Origin: Balaenoptera acutorostrata
Taxonomy: Eukaryota > Chordata > Mammalia > Artiodactyla > Balaenopteridae
Length of the DNA: 64,000 nucleotides
Reading direction: 5' to 3'
Assembly: GCF_949987535.1 (NCBI RefSeq)
Contig: NC_080074.1
Span: 24,449,268-24,513,267 of the forward strand
Both the position numbers and the translations under genes were made by a program. Positions 35,166-46,140 of the stretch are shown here, piece by piece (the stretch's first letter is position 1; the number at the start of each line of letters is the position of its first letter). Under the pieces are notes generated by a model that saw nothing but the letters and a program-made list of their open reading frames with translations, searched no databases and was not told where the DNA came from.

Positions 35166-36340
35166 TGATATCACCACATTCCTCTCATGGAAAATGGGTA
35201 TAGAGAAACTGAGAAGGAAAGTACAGATATCATATAGGAGATCCAGAAAGTGGCTACTGGAGAAAAAACTGATGGAAGTAGGAGCAGGTATGTCTTTTGA
35301 CTGCAATTATTTCTTCTATCACCCATCCCAAGCTGTGCCTTCCATGTCTACTACTCAAGAGGTTGAATTTTGTTTAACGCTTGGAGTGCTAGAGTATCTG
35401 CCTCATTTCTTCAGAGACAGATGCAATAAGTTAAAAGAAATAGACAAATAGCAAGATACATCTTAGGGATTAAATGAGTTGTTAAGTTGGGGGGAGAAAG
35501 AAAAGGTGGGGTGTGAAAGGTGGATCTTATAACAGCAGGAGAGAGCTCTAAGAAAAAGATCTCCTTCCTAATTCCATACTGAACACCAAGCTACTACAGT
35601 GTCTATTGTACCCTTAAGAGTTGGCAAAATATTATTTCTTTTGAAATGCATATAATCGGGCCTATTATTATGATTATTTCTTACAGATAAAATTAATATT
35701 TTGAGGAAAATGTCAGTGATTTAAATCAAAAGGTTATACTGAAGGAGTTTTTAGGCACCTTATGAAGTCCTGGATTATTTGAATATTATTACTTTTTTGG
35801 TAATGGACAATCACTCTGATTTAGCGTACAAAACATCGAGCAATCAGCATGAGAACTACTTAGTCATCCCGGTCTTGAAGTTTTTTCTGTGCGATGAATC
35901 TAAGACCCTGATGATATTTATTCATTACATTGTTAATGATATATCAGGTTACCATAGCAATTCTTGTTCCCTGGAAACTTCCTTCTTGCAACACACATTT
36001 ACTGTATGCCACATTAACAGCCTGATCCTATTGTTCGAGCTGTCTCATTAACTCGAGCAATCTAAAGCTATTTCAAAATGTTAACCAGTAACAATATACA
36101 GAAAATATGATTATTTAGAAATAACATTTATTTAAGGAAAGAGCCCAGCAACAAATGACCCTTTGTCCACGAAGTTTTCCTTGACCCTGCAAACCATCAT
36201 TTTTATTAAGTTTTAGAATACATAGGGGTTTACATCATTCAGTTTAGTGATTGAAAATATGCTTTTTTATATTGTTCATTAATTATTCTTATCTTGGTCT
36301 CGTATCTCTCTCTATATTACAGTTACTATAAATTAGAAGC
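35166..36340. other. No gene or assignable repeat
   Basis: AT-rich. ORFs at 35194-35451 and 35779-36051 (plus) have no recognisable domains. No SINE or LTR traces noticed. Confidence 0.45.
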
Positions 36341-36835
36341 TGTGATGGATGGGTTGAATTGTGTTCCCCAAAAGGATGTTGAAGTCCAATCCCCCACTAT
36401 CTGTGAATGTGACCTTATTTGGAGATAGGGTCTTTGCAGATGATCCAGTTAAGATGAGGTCATTAGGGTGGGCCCTAACCCAATATGACTACATCCTTAT
36501 AAAAAAAGGGGTGGGGATTTAGACACAAGAGACAGATAGGTACAGAGGAAAGACAATATGGAGATATAGGAAGACTGTCACATGATGATGAAGGCAGAGA
36601 CTAGGTGATGCTTCTACAGGCCAACAAACACCAAGGATTGCTAGCAAACCACCAGAAGCTAGGAGAGGGGATCGAAAAGATCTTTTCATCAGAGCCCTCA
36701 GAAGGAACCAAACCTGTCAGTACCTTGATCTAAGACTTCTGGCCTCCAGAGCTATTAGACAATAAATTTCTCTTGTCTAAGCCACCCAGTTTGTGGTACT
36801 TTGTTTCAGCAGCCCTAGGAAACTAATACAGAAGT
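36336..36835 (+). mobile_element. MLT1-type (ERVL-MaLR) solo LTR
   Basis: Complete LTR at 36341-36830, starting TGTGATGGATGGGTTGAATTG and ending in TACA. Internal landmarks are GTGACCTTATTTGGAGATAG, GTCATTAGGGTGGGCCCTAA, AAACCACCAGAAGCTAGGAG, AATAAATTTCTCTTG (polyadenylation signal region) and TTTGTGGTACTTTGTTTCAG. The flanks GAAGC (36336-36340) and GAAGT (36831-36835) look like the expected 5-bp target duplication with one change. No internal retroviral genes. Confidence 0.87.
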
Positions 36836-36934
36836 CAACTCTAATAACTTAATTTGTATCCTTCTTAGTTTCTAAAGCAATGGATTTTATTTTTATTAAG
36901 AAGTAAAAGAATTCTTTAGCAGGAAGAGTCTTTA

Positions 36935-37045
36935 AATCATTCATTTATTCACTTGTTTGCTTACTTATCCAATAAATATTAACCATCACATTCGCTGGGC
37001 AAGGTGCTAAGCATGGGGGTGAGAATCAGTAATAGACTCTTTCTT
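36935..37045 (-). repeat. L2 LINE 3' end fragment, minus orientation
   Basis: TCATTCATTTATTCACTTGT, CCAATAAATATTAACCATCA, then GGGCAAGGTGCTAAGCATGG. Short, with the degraded 3' terminus only. Confidence 0.6.
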
Positions 37046-37069
37046 CCAGTTTCTAGTAATAACTTCCCT

Positions 37070-37350
37070 GTAGTTTCTGACTACCGTCTAACAAAAACTG
37101 TTAGATACTTTACATGTATTTTTCCATTTAATCCTCAGAACCAGTCTATAACTGTAGTTATTATTGCCCCCAATTTTCTGAAAAGACCAAAATCACTATG
37201 GTTTAAAAAGTTTGAATAAGTTACCAACGATCACAAAGCCAGTAGGTCACCAAAGATCACGAAGCCAGTAAGTCAGCAAAGATCACGAAGCCAGTAACTA
37301 GAGTTTTTGGCATTTAAAGTCAAACCAGTCTGACTCTGCTACACATTTGT
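37070..37350 (+). repeat. MIR SINE with an internal triplication
   Basis: TTAGATACTTTACATGTATT and CCATTTAATCCTCAGAACCA mark the head and TTATTGCCCCCAATTTTCTG the core start. The segment that normally reads as GTCACAAAGCCAGTA is present three times as a 26-bp unit (37223-37300). The usual GTCTGACTCTGC end follows at about 37329. Confidence 0.78.
37223..37300. repeat. Three-copy 26-bp tandem repeat
   Basis: Three units at 37223-37248, 37249-37274 and 37275-37300. Each has the shape A-C/G-CAA-N-GATCAC-N-AAGCCAGTA and they differ at a few positions. Units two and three are closer to each other than to unit one, which suggests stepwise duplication of MIR sequence. Confidence 0.92.
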
Positions 37351-37379
37351 CTTCTACTCCATTCTGCCTCTGATAAGGT

Positions 37380-37620
37380 ACTGGGGACAGAGGAAAATGA
37401 ATGACTCTGACATGAGGCAGACACACAGTAAGAAACAGAAAGAAGAGAGATGCAAAGCACTATGGGTGTTCAGTGAAGGAAGATGACAACTGTTTGGATG
37501 AATAAAAAAAAAAAAAAAAAAAACACCTTAGTGGAGGCTGAGAAATGGCCTGGGCGATTAGAAAGAGAGAGGGAGTGATAGTAGAACAACGGCCCAAACT
37601 AAGGCAGATCATCGGAGTTG
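37380..37620. repeat. L2-like remnant with poly(A) run
   Basis: GACACACAGTAAGAAACAGA and a CACTATGGGTGTTCAGTGAA stretch have the flavour of reversed L2, but the match is weak. A perfect A run of 19 lies at 37505-37523. Confidence 0.35.
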
Positions 37621-38179
37621 AAAACAAGCACATCCAGGATGCTAGAGGCCATCAACACAGATGTTGCTAAGAAGAAGGCCTCTATATGGGGTAGGGTACA
37701 GAAGAAACTTAGGTACTGAAGTCTCTGGATAAGACTAGTGTGTTCCCGTGGTACAGTACCTCTCCAAAAGATTGTATCCATTTTCAAGAGGAAGAGTTTT
37801 GTTGAGTGATAGTGGTAAAACAAAGATGTGGGAGTATCAGTGGGAATAATAGTTGGCTGATCCCTCTTCCTAAATAACTGACTCAAGATAGACTAAAGTG
37901 TACCCTTCAAACAAGGCAGCTTCTAAGGAAATGATATTGTCACAGGAAAACACATTTCAATTAGGGGAGGATGGAAGAAGCATCTGAGGCAAAGGTGATG
38001 GTAGAATTTATCCCTAAATGAATAAGGATTCCATAGGTTATAATGAAAGGTGTTGGCTGGGTCAGAATTATAGATCTAACAGTGAAATCTTCTATCCTAA
38101 TATGTGGTTAGTGGACAGTGATGAATGCCACATGCTGAGCTGTAAATCCTAACAACATAAGAAAAATATTATTTTTTCT

Positions 38180-38794
38180 CTATAGTTCCAAGCTTTTGGT
38201 CTTCTTCATAAAGTCCTGTATTTTTTTCTCTTCATTGTAGAAGCCCTGGTGATGATCTTCATAGTTCCTAATGAATTCAACTGAATGGAACCTGGCTTTG
38301 ATTAATACAATTAGGATCTGAGCCACACTATACACTGGCCTCCCTTCTCTCCTTCCTCCTCTCTGAATATGGGCATGATGAAAAGATTTGGAAGAAAACA
38401 AATGTTTCTGATACAAATCTGTGATGATGTTTGATGACATTTGATGAGAAGAAGAAAAGCATTCGTCCTACTTTCTGATCTAACATCAGAAGAGATAAAG
38501 TCTGGTAACTCAAGTTGACGGACTTACTGGGAGGAAGAAAATAACAAGAGAACTAACAATCGCGAGACAATAAGAGAATACAAACCCAAGTATGATGCCC
38601 AAACAGAGAAGATCTTGGAAGGATAGTTTAAATACAAACACTGATTGTAAGCCCTGATAGCAAAACAGAACAGTCTCTGGCATTCCACTTTGTAGGATGA
38701 ATTGGGCCCATCCTTGGGACACAATAGAAGGATAGGACCAGAATCCTCCGTATATGTCTAGGGAAGCACAGCAAGACAGATGATTCCTGAACAC
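38180..38794 (-). other. Two unrecognised minus-strand ORFs
   Basis: Minus-strand frames of 94 codons (38510-38794) and 86 codons (38180-38440) lie in repeat-free DNA. The first has a hydrophobic C-terminal stretch of about 30 residues resembling a membrane segment, and its last codons overlap a GTAAGT on the minus strand (near 38522-38527), a good splice-donor sequence. The second is charged at its C-terminus (YEDHHQGFYNEEKK). I recognise neither, another frame over 38524-38724 is equally open, and no acceptor or start context confirms an exon. Chance is the most likely explanation. Confidence 0.15.
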
Positions 38795-39050
38795 GTCTGA
38801 AATTAGAGTGTATTTAATTTCAAAGAATCTAAAGTTGATGTCTGAGATTAGAAATTATACCCCATTCACTGCTAGAGTTTTGAACCAATTAAGAGATAGA
38901 CAGAAGACATGGAGACATCAGGCAGATGGAGACCAAAGTGTCAGCTTTATTGGCCTGTGGAAAACACAGCTTAGGTGGGCAGCAACAAGGACTTCCTAAT
39001 TTGAAGCTCGGAATTATAAAAACCTACTCACTGAGTCACAGACAGCACTG
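38795..39050. other. No gene seen
   Basis: AT-rich unique-looking sequence before the LTR. Confidence 0.45.
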
Positions 39051-39054
39051 CTAC

Positions 39055-39335
39055 TGCAGACATTGGAAAGTCTAAGATCAAGGTGCCAGCAGTTCAGCAT
39101 CAGGTAAGGACTCTCCTCCTGGTTTGCAAATGGCTACCTTCTTGCTGTATCCTCACATGGTGGAGAGAGTTCTAGTCTCTTCTTATAAGGACACTAGTCC
39201 CATCATGAGACTCTGCCCTTATGACCTCATGTAAACCTAGTTACTTCCCAATGGCCCTACCTCCTAATATCACATTGGGGGTTAGGGTTTCAACATATGA
39301 ATTTTGGGGAGACACATAATACCCAGTGAAGACCT
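39055..39335 (-). mobile_element. MaLR LTR fragment, minus orientation
   Basis: Reversed MST/MLT1-type LTR: CTAAGATCAAGGTGCCAGCA, TTGCTGTATCCTCACATGGT, CTTATAAGGACACTAGTCCC, ATGACCTCATGTAAACC, and ATTGGGGGTTAGGGTTTCAA before ATATGAATTTTGGGGAGACA. The LTR 3' part (left side here) is missing. No coding region. Confidence 0.78.
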
Positions 39336-39339
39336 GAAC

Positions 39340-41260
39340 ACTTATAATCTTGGTGGGCCTCCTTATAGCAGGTGACCTGAACTTAAGCAACAATGAGAAC
39401 CTATGGGGGCAAAGGGGGAGATAAGAACAGGAAGGGCAGCATCATTTCTATGAAAGTTTGCAAAAAGACACTGTGGGCCATCTTCTACCCATGACTCTAT
39501 TTTTCTCCTTTCACAAGGTTTTAAAAATAACTAAATAAGACACCAACATTTAAAAATCAGGATATTCTACTTAAAATTCTGGGTTACTGTCTTCTGTAAA
39601 ACCCTGGGTGGCCTGGCACCCTGAGCCCATACTGTAGCAAGACAACATCCACTGGGCAAATTGTTATTGGCCCTTCACCCCAGCCCCCGACCTGCATGCT
39701 TGACTCATTACTGCATTCATTTGGCCCTTGGAGGAATTCGGGTTAATAACCTTTCTCTAAGTAATAAACAGATTGTTTGTTTTGCCTTTGGACTCCTGCA
39801 GGGAGGTATTAAACAAGAAAGCTCAGGAGGAACAAACTGAGATGGGAAGAAGGGTGAAAGAAAAAATTTCAATATGCAAATTGGAAACTGACCCACTTAG
39901 AGGAAGCTGGAAAAAGTAGTAACGGAAAGGATCAGGCAAATGGCAGTTGAACAGTCAAGAACCTGATTCTAGGGCAAGAAAATCAAGGATGTGGGACTGC
40001 TAGACAAATGAAAAAAGGCAGCCAGGGAGAGTAATGCTGAGGAAACCAAAACGCTGTTCAGCCAAGAAAAATATTACTTCCAAAATCATTAACCTTCTTG
40101 CCAATGAGTCTCTGCAAAAGACAATGTTCTCTATAACCAACTGCAGTTTAAAAGTATTACCATGATCAAAGACAATTCAAAGTGCAAGGCAGAGAGAGAA
40201 GTGAGAGAATCACCTCAAATCTGAGACAGATGCTTGTAGCCATGTGCTCTCACTGACTCCATTTTTTTGCTAACATTAGTGAGGAACTGAACCACTATGA
40301 ATAAATTAAATACTCAGAACATCCACAAATCTACAATAGCTCCCTGATTTAACTACTTCCCCTATATTTGTTAGACAGCAAAATGTTATAGAATAGTGTC
40401 ACTCTGTGGCTTCTATATCTCTGAAGCCTGGTCAAAGTGGCCAGTTATATTGTTCAAAAAGTTACTTACCTAAGAGCTTGGGCCTGCATTTCAGTTAACT
40501 TCCACCAGATGGTGGTGGGCTGCACAACAGTGCTCGTAATCGGCTGCAAATCACAGAGGTTGGGAGTGGAGCTAGAGTTTAAAAGTAAATATTCTGGGCC
40601 CTGCCTACAAACATACTGATTCCATAGGTCTAAATAGGTTGGAGTTACAACTTAATTTTCTCATGTCTTTAAAAACTTCCCTCCAGGAGATTCTGACCTG
40701 CAGTCGTCTGGGGAATCACTGGATTGACTGCAGCTTACAAATATGGTTTCCTCAGAAAATATTAATCACTTCAAAGTTAGAGATAAACACAAGAAATAAA
40801 TTTTAAAAAGCAAACTAAATAAAACTATTATGATATTATTTCAAATGCTAATCCAGACTAGATTGTTCTGTGTAGGAATTAGTAAGCTATACAAGGCAAA
40901 AATGTAATAAAAGTAGCTTCCTATGCACTTTAAGTTGCTTTCAAACTAACTTTTTAATGAATCTCTAACCTGTAATGAATATCTGTAATGAATCCCTCTC
41001 TCAGCCTATCAAGGATCTGTGTTGGCTTCATATGTGGCATAGACCTTTTATATAGTAGGAGGTCACTCTTGTCTTATGAAATTAATGGTTGAATTTAGTA
41101 AGATAAAAATCTCAAGGCATCTAACACCTTGTTCACTATGAGCATATCTACTAATTAGGTAAGCCATGTGATATCTCTGGGCCCTGATATGTCACATGAG
41201 ATGAGAAGAGGGTTTTTACTAAAGTGTTAAATTGCCAGTGAGAATCACTTCACATCTAAC
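39340..41260. other. Unassigned, no gene seen
   Basis: About 1.9 kb of unique-looking sequence. The ORF at 40437-40619 is short and unconvincing. No clear repeat family was recognised. Confidence 0.45.
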
Positions 41261-41261
41261 A

Positions 41262-41340
41262 AACATGTAGATAGTGCCAAACATGTATATATGTTAGGCA
41301 CTGTTCTAAATAACATAAAGGTATTAGAACAAAAAAAAAT
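41262..41340 (+). repeat. MIR, left half (split by LINE-1)
   Basis: AACATGTAGATAGTGCCAAA and TATATGTTAGGCACTGTTCT form a MIR head. The rest of the MIR resumes after the LINE-1, at about 43395, in the same orientation, so the LINE-1 inserted into it. Confidence 0.65.
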
Positions 41341-41641
41341 TTTAATTTGTATGGAAACACAAAGACCCTAAATAGCCAAAGCAATCTTGAGAAAGAAAAA
41401 CAGAGCTGGAGGAATCAGGTTCCCTGACTTCAGACTGTACTACAAAGCTACAGTAATCAAGTCAGTATGGTACTGGCACAAAAACAGAAATAGATAAATG
41501 GAACAGGATAGAAAGCCCAGAAATAAACCAATGCACCTATGGTCAATTAATCTATGACAAAGGAGGCAAGCATATACAGTGGAGAAAAGGCAGTCTCTTC
41601 AGTAGTGGTGCTGGGAAAACTGGACAGCCACATGTAAAAGA

Positions 41642-41998
41642 ATGAAACTAGAACATTCTCTAACACCATACACAAAAATAAACTCAAAATGGATTAAAGA
41701 CCTAAATGCAAGACCGAATACTATAAAACTCCTACAGGAAAACATAGGCAGAACACTCTTTGACATAAATCGCAGCAAGATCTGTTTGGATCCATCTCCT
41801 AGAGTAATGGAAGCAAAAACAAACAAATGGGGCCTAATTAAACTTAAAAGTGTTTGCACAGCAAAGGAAATCATAAACAAAACAAAAAGACAACCTACAG
41901 AATGGGAGAAAATGTTTGTAAACAATGTGACTGACAAGGGATTAATCTCCAAAATATACACACAACCCAATCAAAAAATGGGCAGAAGATCTAAATAG
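41642..41998 (+). pseudogene. LINE-1 ORF2 protein fragment (pre-SINE part)
   Basis: 118-codon open piece of LINE-1 ORF2, the endonuclease/reverse-transcriptase protein that makes cDNA at its genomic target. The translation shows the sub-terminal ORF2 landmarks [19 protein letters not shown] and [20 protein letters not shown]. It lies after the reverse-transcriptase domain and ends at a stop before the SINE insertion. It is not a host gene and not functional, since the N-terminal two thirds are absent. Confidence 0.85.
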
Positions 41999-42041
41999 AC
42001 ATTTCTCCAAAGAAGACATACAGATGGCCAACAGGCACATG

Positions 42042-42441
42042 AAAATATACTCAACATCTTGCTTCCCTGGTGGCACAGTGGTTAAGAATCTGCCTGCCAA
42101 TGCAGGGGACACGGGTTTGAGCCCTGGTCTGGGAAGATCCCACATGCCGTGGAGCAACTCAGCCCATGTGCCACAACTACTAAGCTTGTGCTCTAGAGCC
42201 CGTGAGCCACGACTACTGAGCCAGTGTGCTGCAACTACTGAAGCCTGAGCACCTAGAGCCTGTGCACCGCAACAAGAGAAGCCACTGCAATGAGAAGCCC
42301 ACACACCGCAACGAACAGTAGCCCCCACTTGCCACAACTGGAGAAAGCCTGCGTGCAGCAATGAACACTCAACGCAGCCAAAAATGAATAAATGAATGAA
42401 TGAATAAATTTATTTTTTTTTACAAAAAGATGTTCAACATC
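42042..42441 (+). repeat. CHR-2 SINE (long form) inside LINE-1
   Basis: Body about 42059-42424. A-box-like TGGCACAGTGGTTAAG and B-box-like GGTTTGAGCCC are in the tRNA-related head. The body contains extra CTACTGAGCCAGTGTGCTGC and ACTACTGAAGCC segments absent from the copies at 7076 and 9614, which makes it the longer CHR-2 form. The tail is AATGAATGAATGAATAAAT. Imperfect 17-bp direct repeats at 42042-42058 and 42425-42441 (three mismatches, sharing TCAACATC) fit an old target duplication. Confidence 0.9.
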
Positions 42442-42457
42442 GCTAATTATTAGAGAA

Positions 42458-42844
42458 ATGCAAATCAAAACTACAATGAGGTATCACCTCACACCAGTCA
42501 GAATGGCCATCAACAAAAAGCCTATAAATAATAAATGCTGGAGAGGGTGTGGAGAAAAAGGAACCCTCCTACACTGTTGGTGGGAATGTAAATTGGTACA
42601 GTCACTATGGAGAACAGTATGGGGGTTCCCTAAAAAACTAAAAATAGAGCTACCATATTATCATGCAATCCCACTGCTGGGCATATATCTGGAGAAAACC
42701 ATAAGTCGAAAAGATACCTGCACCCCAATGTTCATTGCAGCACTACTTACAATAGACAAGACATGGAAGCAACCTAAATGTCCATTGACAGATGAACTGA
42801 TAAAGAAGATGGGGTGTGTATACACATATATATATATATATGTG

Positions 42845-42882
<38 letters not shown>

Positions 42883-43024
42883 GAAATATTATTCAGCCAT
42901 ACAAAAGAATGAAATAATACCATTTGCATCAACATGTATGGACCTAGAGATCAACATGCTAAGTGAAGTAAGCCAGACAGAGAAAGACGAATATCATATG
43001 ATACTGCTCTTATGTGGAATCTAA
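42458..43024 (+). pseudogene. LINE-1 ORF2 C-terminus with in-frame repeat expansion
   Basis: 188-codon frame that ends at the normal LINE-1 ORF2 stop region. The C-terminal zinc-knuckle-like motif C-x3-C-x7-H-x4-C is intact at residues 27-44 (CWRGC...LLHCWWEC). Around residues 120-142 the usual short segment is replaced by a Tyr-Ile/Thr-His run encoded by a TA and CA microsatellite, and the frame stays open through it. The upstream part of ORF2 is lost or separated by the SINE, so no active protein is made. Confidence 0.85.
42814..42880. repeat. Palindromic TA/TG tract plus CA microsatellite
   Basis: A perfect 40-bp inverted repeat spans 42814-42853 (GTGTGTATACACATATATAT and its exact complement) with no spacer, followed by a CA run to 42880. 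It replaces the short ACATATATACAATGG motif of normal LINE-1 ORF2, so it expanded from that seed. Confidence 0.92.
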
Positions 43025-43371
43025 AAAAAATGATACATAAGAACTTACACACAGAACAGAAATAGACCCACAGACATAGAAAACATACTTACAGTTACCA
43101 AAGGGGAAAATGGGGGGAGGGATAAATTAGGAGACTGGGATAAACGTGTACACACTGCACACTGCTATATATAGAATAGATAACCAACAAGGACCTACTG
43201 TAAAGCACTATATCCAGTATTTTGTAATAACCTATAAGGGAAAATAATCTGAGAAAGAATATACATACATAAATATAAAAAATATATATATATATAAAAA
43301 ACTGTACTTTGCTGTACACCTGAAACTAACACAACATTGTAAATCAATTATACTTCAATAAAAAAAGATAA

Positions 43372-43600
43372 ATATGGGTGTATATATAAAATACATATAT
43401 TTAACTATATCTTCATAACAGTCTTTATAACAGCCTATAACCTAGATCCCATTATTATCATTCCCAATTTATCAGTGAGGAATTGAGAGATAAAAAATTA
43501 AGTGACCCGGGAAGCAAGTAGCACGTATCCATGTGGCAAATAAATGAAAGAGCCAGGATTTCAGTCCCAAATGTATGCTGCCTCTCTTAGAACCAATGAC
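43372..43600 (+). repeat. MIR, right half (split by LINE-1)
   Basis: Continues the MIR begun at 41262: ACTATATCTTCATAACAGTC, CCAATTTATCAGTGAGGAAT, AAGTGACCCGGGAAGC and AAGAGCCAGGATTTCAGTCC. Orientation and order match the left half. Confidence 0.72.
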
Positions 43601-43844
43601 TGTATTTTTCTTCACTGGCTTGATTGAGCCTGGACTTGGTTTTAAAGTCAGTCATATTAAATTTTTAAATATAATAAGTCTTTGTCCTTTCTTAAATCTA
43701 AGGATACTAGGTATATTATTAGATGTTTAGAATTCTAGCTAGTCTCATTGGGATAGGCCATTATCTAAAATAGAACTTCCCTGTGGGTTGCCTGGCTAAA
43801 TAAAATAACCATCATTAGAGAGCATGCACAGCCTATTTTGGTAA

Positions 43845-43990
43845 ACATTTATTGAGCATTTTCATGTGCCACCTTCTGCACTGGGGTGGGGGGGATACAA
43901 AGATGGATTAGACACAGGCCTGAACTCAAAGACCCTGCATCCCAGAGGAGGGATGGGCACTATATTTGCTGACACATACATCTTGAGAGT
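43845..43990 (-). repeat. L2 LINE 3' end, minus orientation
   Basis: GGTAAACATTTATTGAGCAT, TTCTGCACTGGGGTGGG and ACAAAGATGGATTAGACACA fit a degraded reversed L2 end. Confidence 0.5.
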
Positions 43991-45555
43991 TAAGATGAAT
44001 GCTAACTTAACAAAGAATTTTGGGGGGGGGGAATAAAAAACCCATATGAGCTTTGCCTTGTCAGATATATTTTGATAGTGATTTTACATAGTTCTGTATG
44101 GAAAATATATTTTTGAACTTATATGCTGCATACTAAAATCTAGTAAGAAAATTAATGGGCATCATTTATAGGCTAACTAGAAAAAAATCCCATACCTAAA
44201 ATAGAAAAATACTGGTATCAGTAAACACTAGCACCTATCAAGGGTTGTAGTGATAATAAATTTAAATCTCAAATGATAGGAGAATGACAACTGTGCCTTA
44301 CTGTCTTTTCAAAAAACTACCAGTTCTACGTGAAACCTTAATGTTTGTTAGATGTTTTGTTTTGGCTCTTCTTGTACACTTCCCCAAATGTATGTTTTCT
44401 ACATGTAATGCATGCTCATTGGCTAGGTTGATATTTGGAAATTCTGTTTTGGGAGGTGGAAAGGGACATTAATATACCCCAGAAACATGGTTAGATAACT
44501 ATTATAATACAGTTTAAAAGTGTCATCATTAACAGCCAAAGGCTGTGAAACTAGGTGACAGATGTACAAATGTCAGTAGAAAAGATGTGGAGAAGCTGGG
44601 GCAGAATATATACATTTGGCTGTTAGCATGTAGGACAAAAGAAGAGGTGGAAGGGATTACCCATGGAGAAAATGTAGAATGAGAAGAAAATATTTGGGAT
44701 GGGAGACTCAGAGTCTCTCTTTTTCTCTTTCTCTTTTATCAGAATTCAGTGTTGGCCTCATGGCTGTTTTGGCTTTGTGAGAGCTGGAGTTTAACCTTAA
44801 TGATACATGCACATACTAGAAAATCATTCAAACCATAGAACTCCTGCAGTGTTACTCTAAAGGCTCTGGTAAAGTCTGCAGTAAATACAAAAGGGCTCAT
44901 AGTGAGAGTAGAGTTAGTATAGAGACCTTATTACATAACAATTTAAAACATTCAATTGAAAAAGTCAATTTATGCGGGGGATCATAAAAATGATACATAT
45001 TTCACTCCAAAGTTTATTTTAACTAAATTTGTATGGAAAGTCAAAGTTTTTTTCTTTAAGTGTGGGTCTGCTGAATGGAGTTTCTTTTATTACTCTTCCC
45101 CAAATCTTTTACCTTTTTTTCATCTGCTCCCAATTTAACAGCAATTTTTGTTTATGACTCAACTTTATTTAGCCTTTCTAAAGCAATTTAATTTTTATAC
45201 AAATAACAACTCCTGTCTTCCCTCTCTCTCTCATATTTCATCAGTTTTATATAATATTTAATTAAATTACACCCAGTTTGGGAACAAATACAACTGTTTC
45301 TTGGTAAGCACCCAAAGCGGCTGGTGAGAGTAAAGTGTGCAGGCAAACTGGGGAGTCCATTAAAAAGGCTTCCACTGCCCAGAACTGCTAACTTCCATCA
45401 GATATTTTAAACATATTTAAGTAGAAAAAGAAAGGGATCATTTCCAAAAGAGAAATATGATGTGATTTTACTCGGGGTTGCAAATTTTACTTTGAAAGTC
45501 AGTAGTTATGAGACACCCAATATTTAGCTGGAATTGCTAAGCCACTCTGAAAGTC
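43991..45555. other. No gene or assignable repeat
   Basis: AT-rich. Short ORFs at 44284-44472 and 44956-45138 are not convincing. A G run is at 44022-44030. Confidence 0.45.
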
Positions 45556-45559
45556 TGTC

Positions 45560-46140
45560 TGAAATGTCAACCTCTCCATCAAGCCTTTCCTGACGCTCTA
45601 CTGGCAGTGCTCTCTCCTTCTTAGGAACCCCTTTAGCGATGTTTTTAGACCTTACTTATGGTACGTATCTCATTTTACGTAACAGTGCAGACATTTATCA
45701 ACCACTCTTACCTCTCTTTATAGGGTATAAACTACTTGATAAAATGGACTATACCACTCTCATTTACATAATTTGCAAAGTCAAAGTGCTTGGCACATAG
45801 TGGGCCTTCACGCTTTGTTAAAGGTGTGTGCATTTGTGTGTGTGTGGTGAGGTAGGAGGTGGGGCAATGGGGGGGGCACAAAAAATCTCTCTCTTTCCTT
45901 GTTTATAAATGCCCATCCTCCCATGAGATAAGGACGTGTTCCAGAGGTTCCCACTCACCTCTCTCCATATCGCTGCATGTGTTGTTATGGTACAGTGTTT
46001 ACCTGGCACTCTTCCCATAGACATCTCAGCAGTAGAGACTATATTTTATTTATCTTTAAGCCCAGTGCCTGCTACAGAGACCGCCACCTAGTGTATATTG
46101 AGTAAATGTTTGTCAAATGAATAAACAAATAAAAGACTGA
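45560..46140 (+). repeat. L2 LINE 3' region(s), plus orientation
   Basis: ATCAAGCCTTTCCTGACGCT, TACTTATGGTACGTATCTCA, CTTTATAGGGTATAAACTAC and GTGCTTGGCACATAGTGGGC form one plus-oriented L2 end (45560-45830). A second end (AAGCCCAGTGCCTGCTACAG, AGTAAATGTTTGTCAAATGA) lies at 46020-46135. A short TG tract separates them. Confidence 0.65.

Larger units (their letters stand above)
41341..43371 (+). mobile_element. 5'-truncated LINE-1, plus orientation
   Basis: The 3' part of a LINE-1: the last third of ORF2, a 3' UTR and an A-rich end (AATTATACTTCAATAAAAAAA). ORF2 text begins near CCAAAGCAATCTTGAGAAAG. The 3' UTR has AGGACCTACTGTAAAGCACT and TAACACAACATTGTAAATCA. It is older than the copies at 50703 and 59488, judged by its different 3' terminus and scattered disruptions. 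A CHR-2 SINE interrupts it at 42059-42424 and a microsatellite has expanded within ORF2 at 42814-42880. No target duplication could be identified. Confidence 0.9.

Noticed and set aside
28952..36830. Two same-orientation MLT1-type LTRs as ends of one provirus
   Set aside because: They differ in length and landmarks, no retroviral-like internal sequence lies between them, and the right one has its own probable 5-bp duplication.
37223..37300. CRISPR-like array
   Set aside because: The units are directly adjacent with no spacers, lie within a MIR, and the genome is mammalian.
38150..38240. Plus-strand splice acceptors (TTTTTTCTCTATAG and TTCTCTTCATTGTAG)
   Set aside because: Downstream plus frames close quickly and no donor pairs with them; such motifs are frequent in T-rich DNA.
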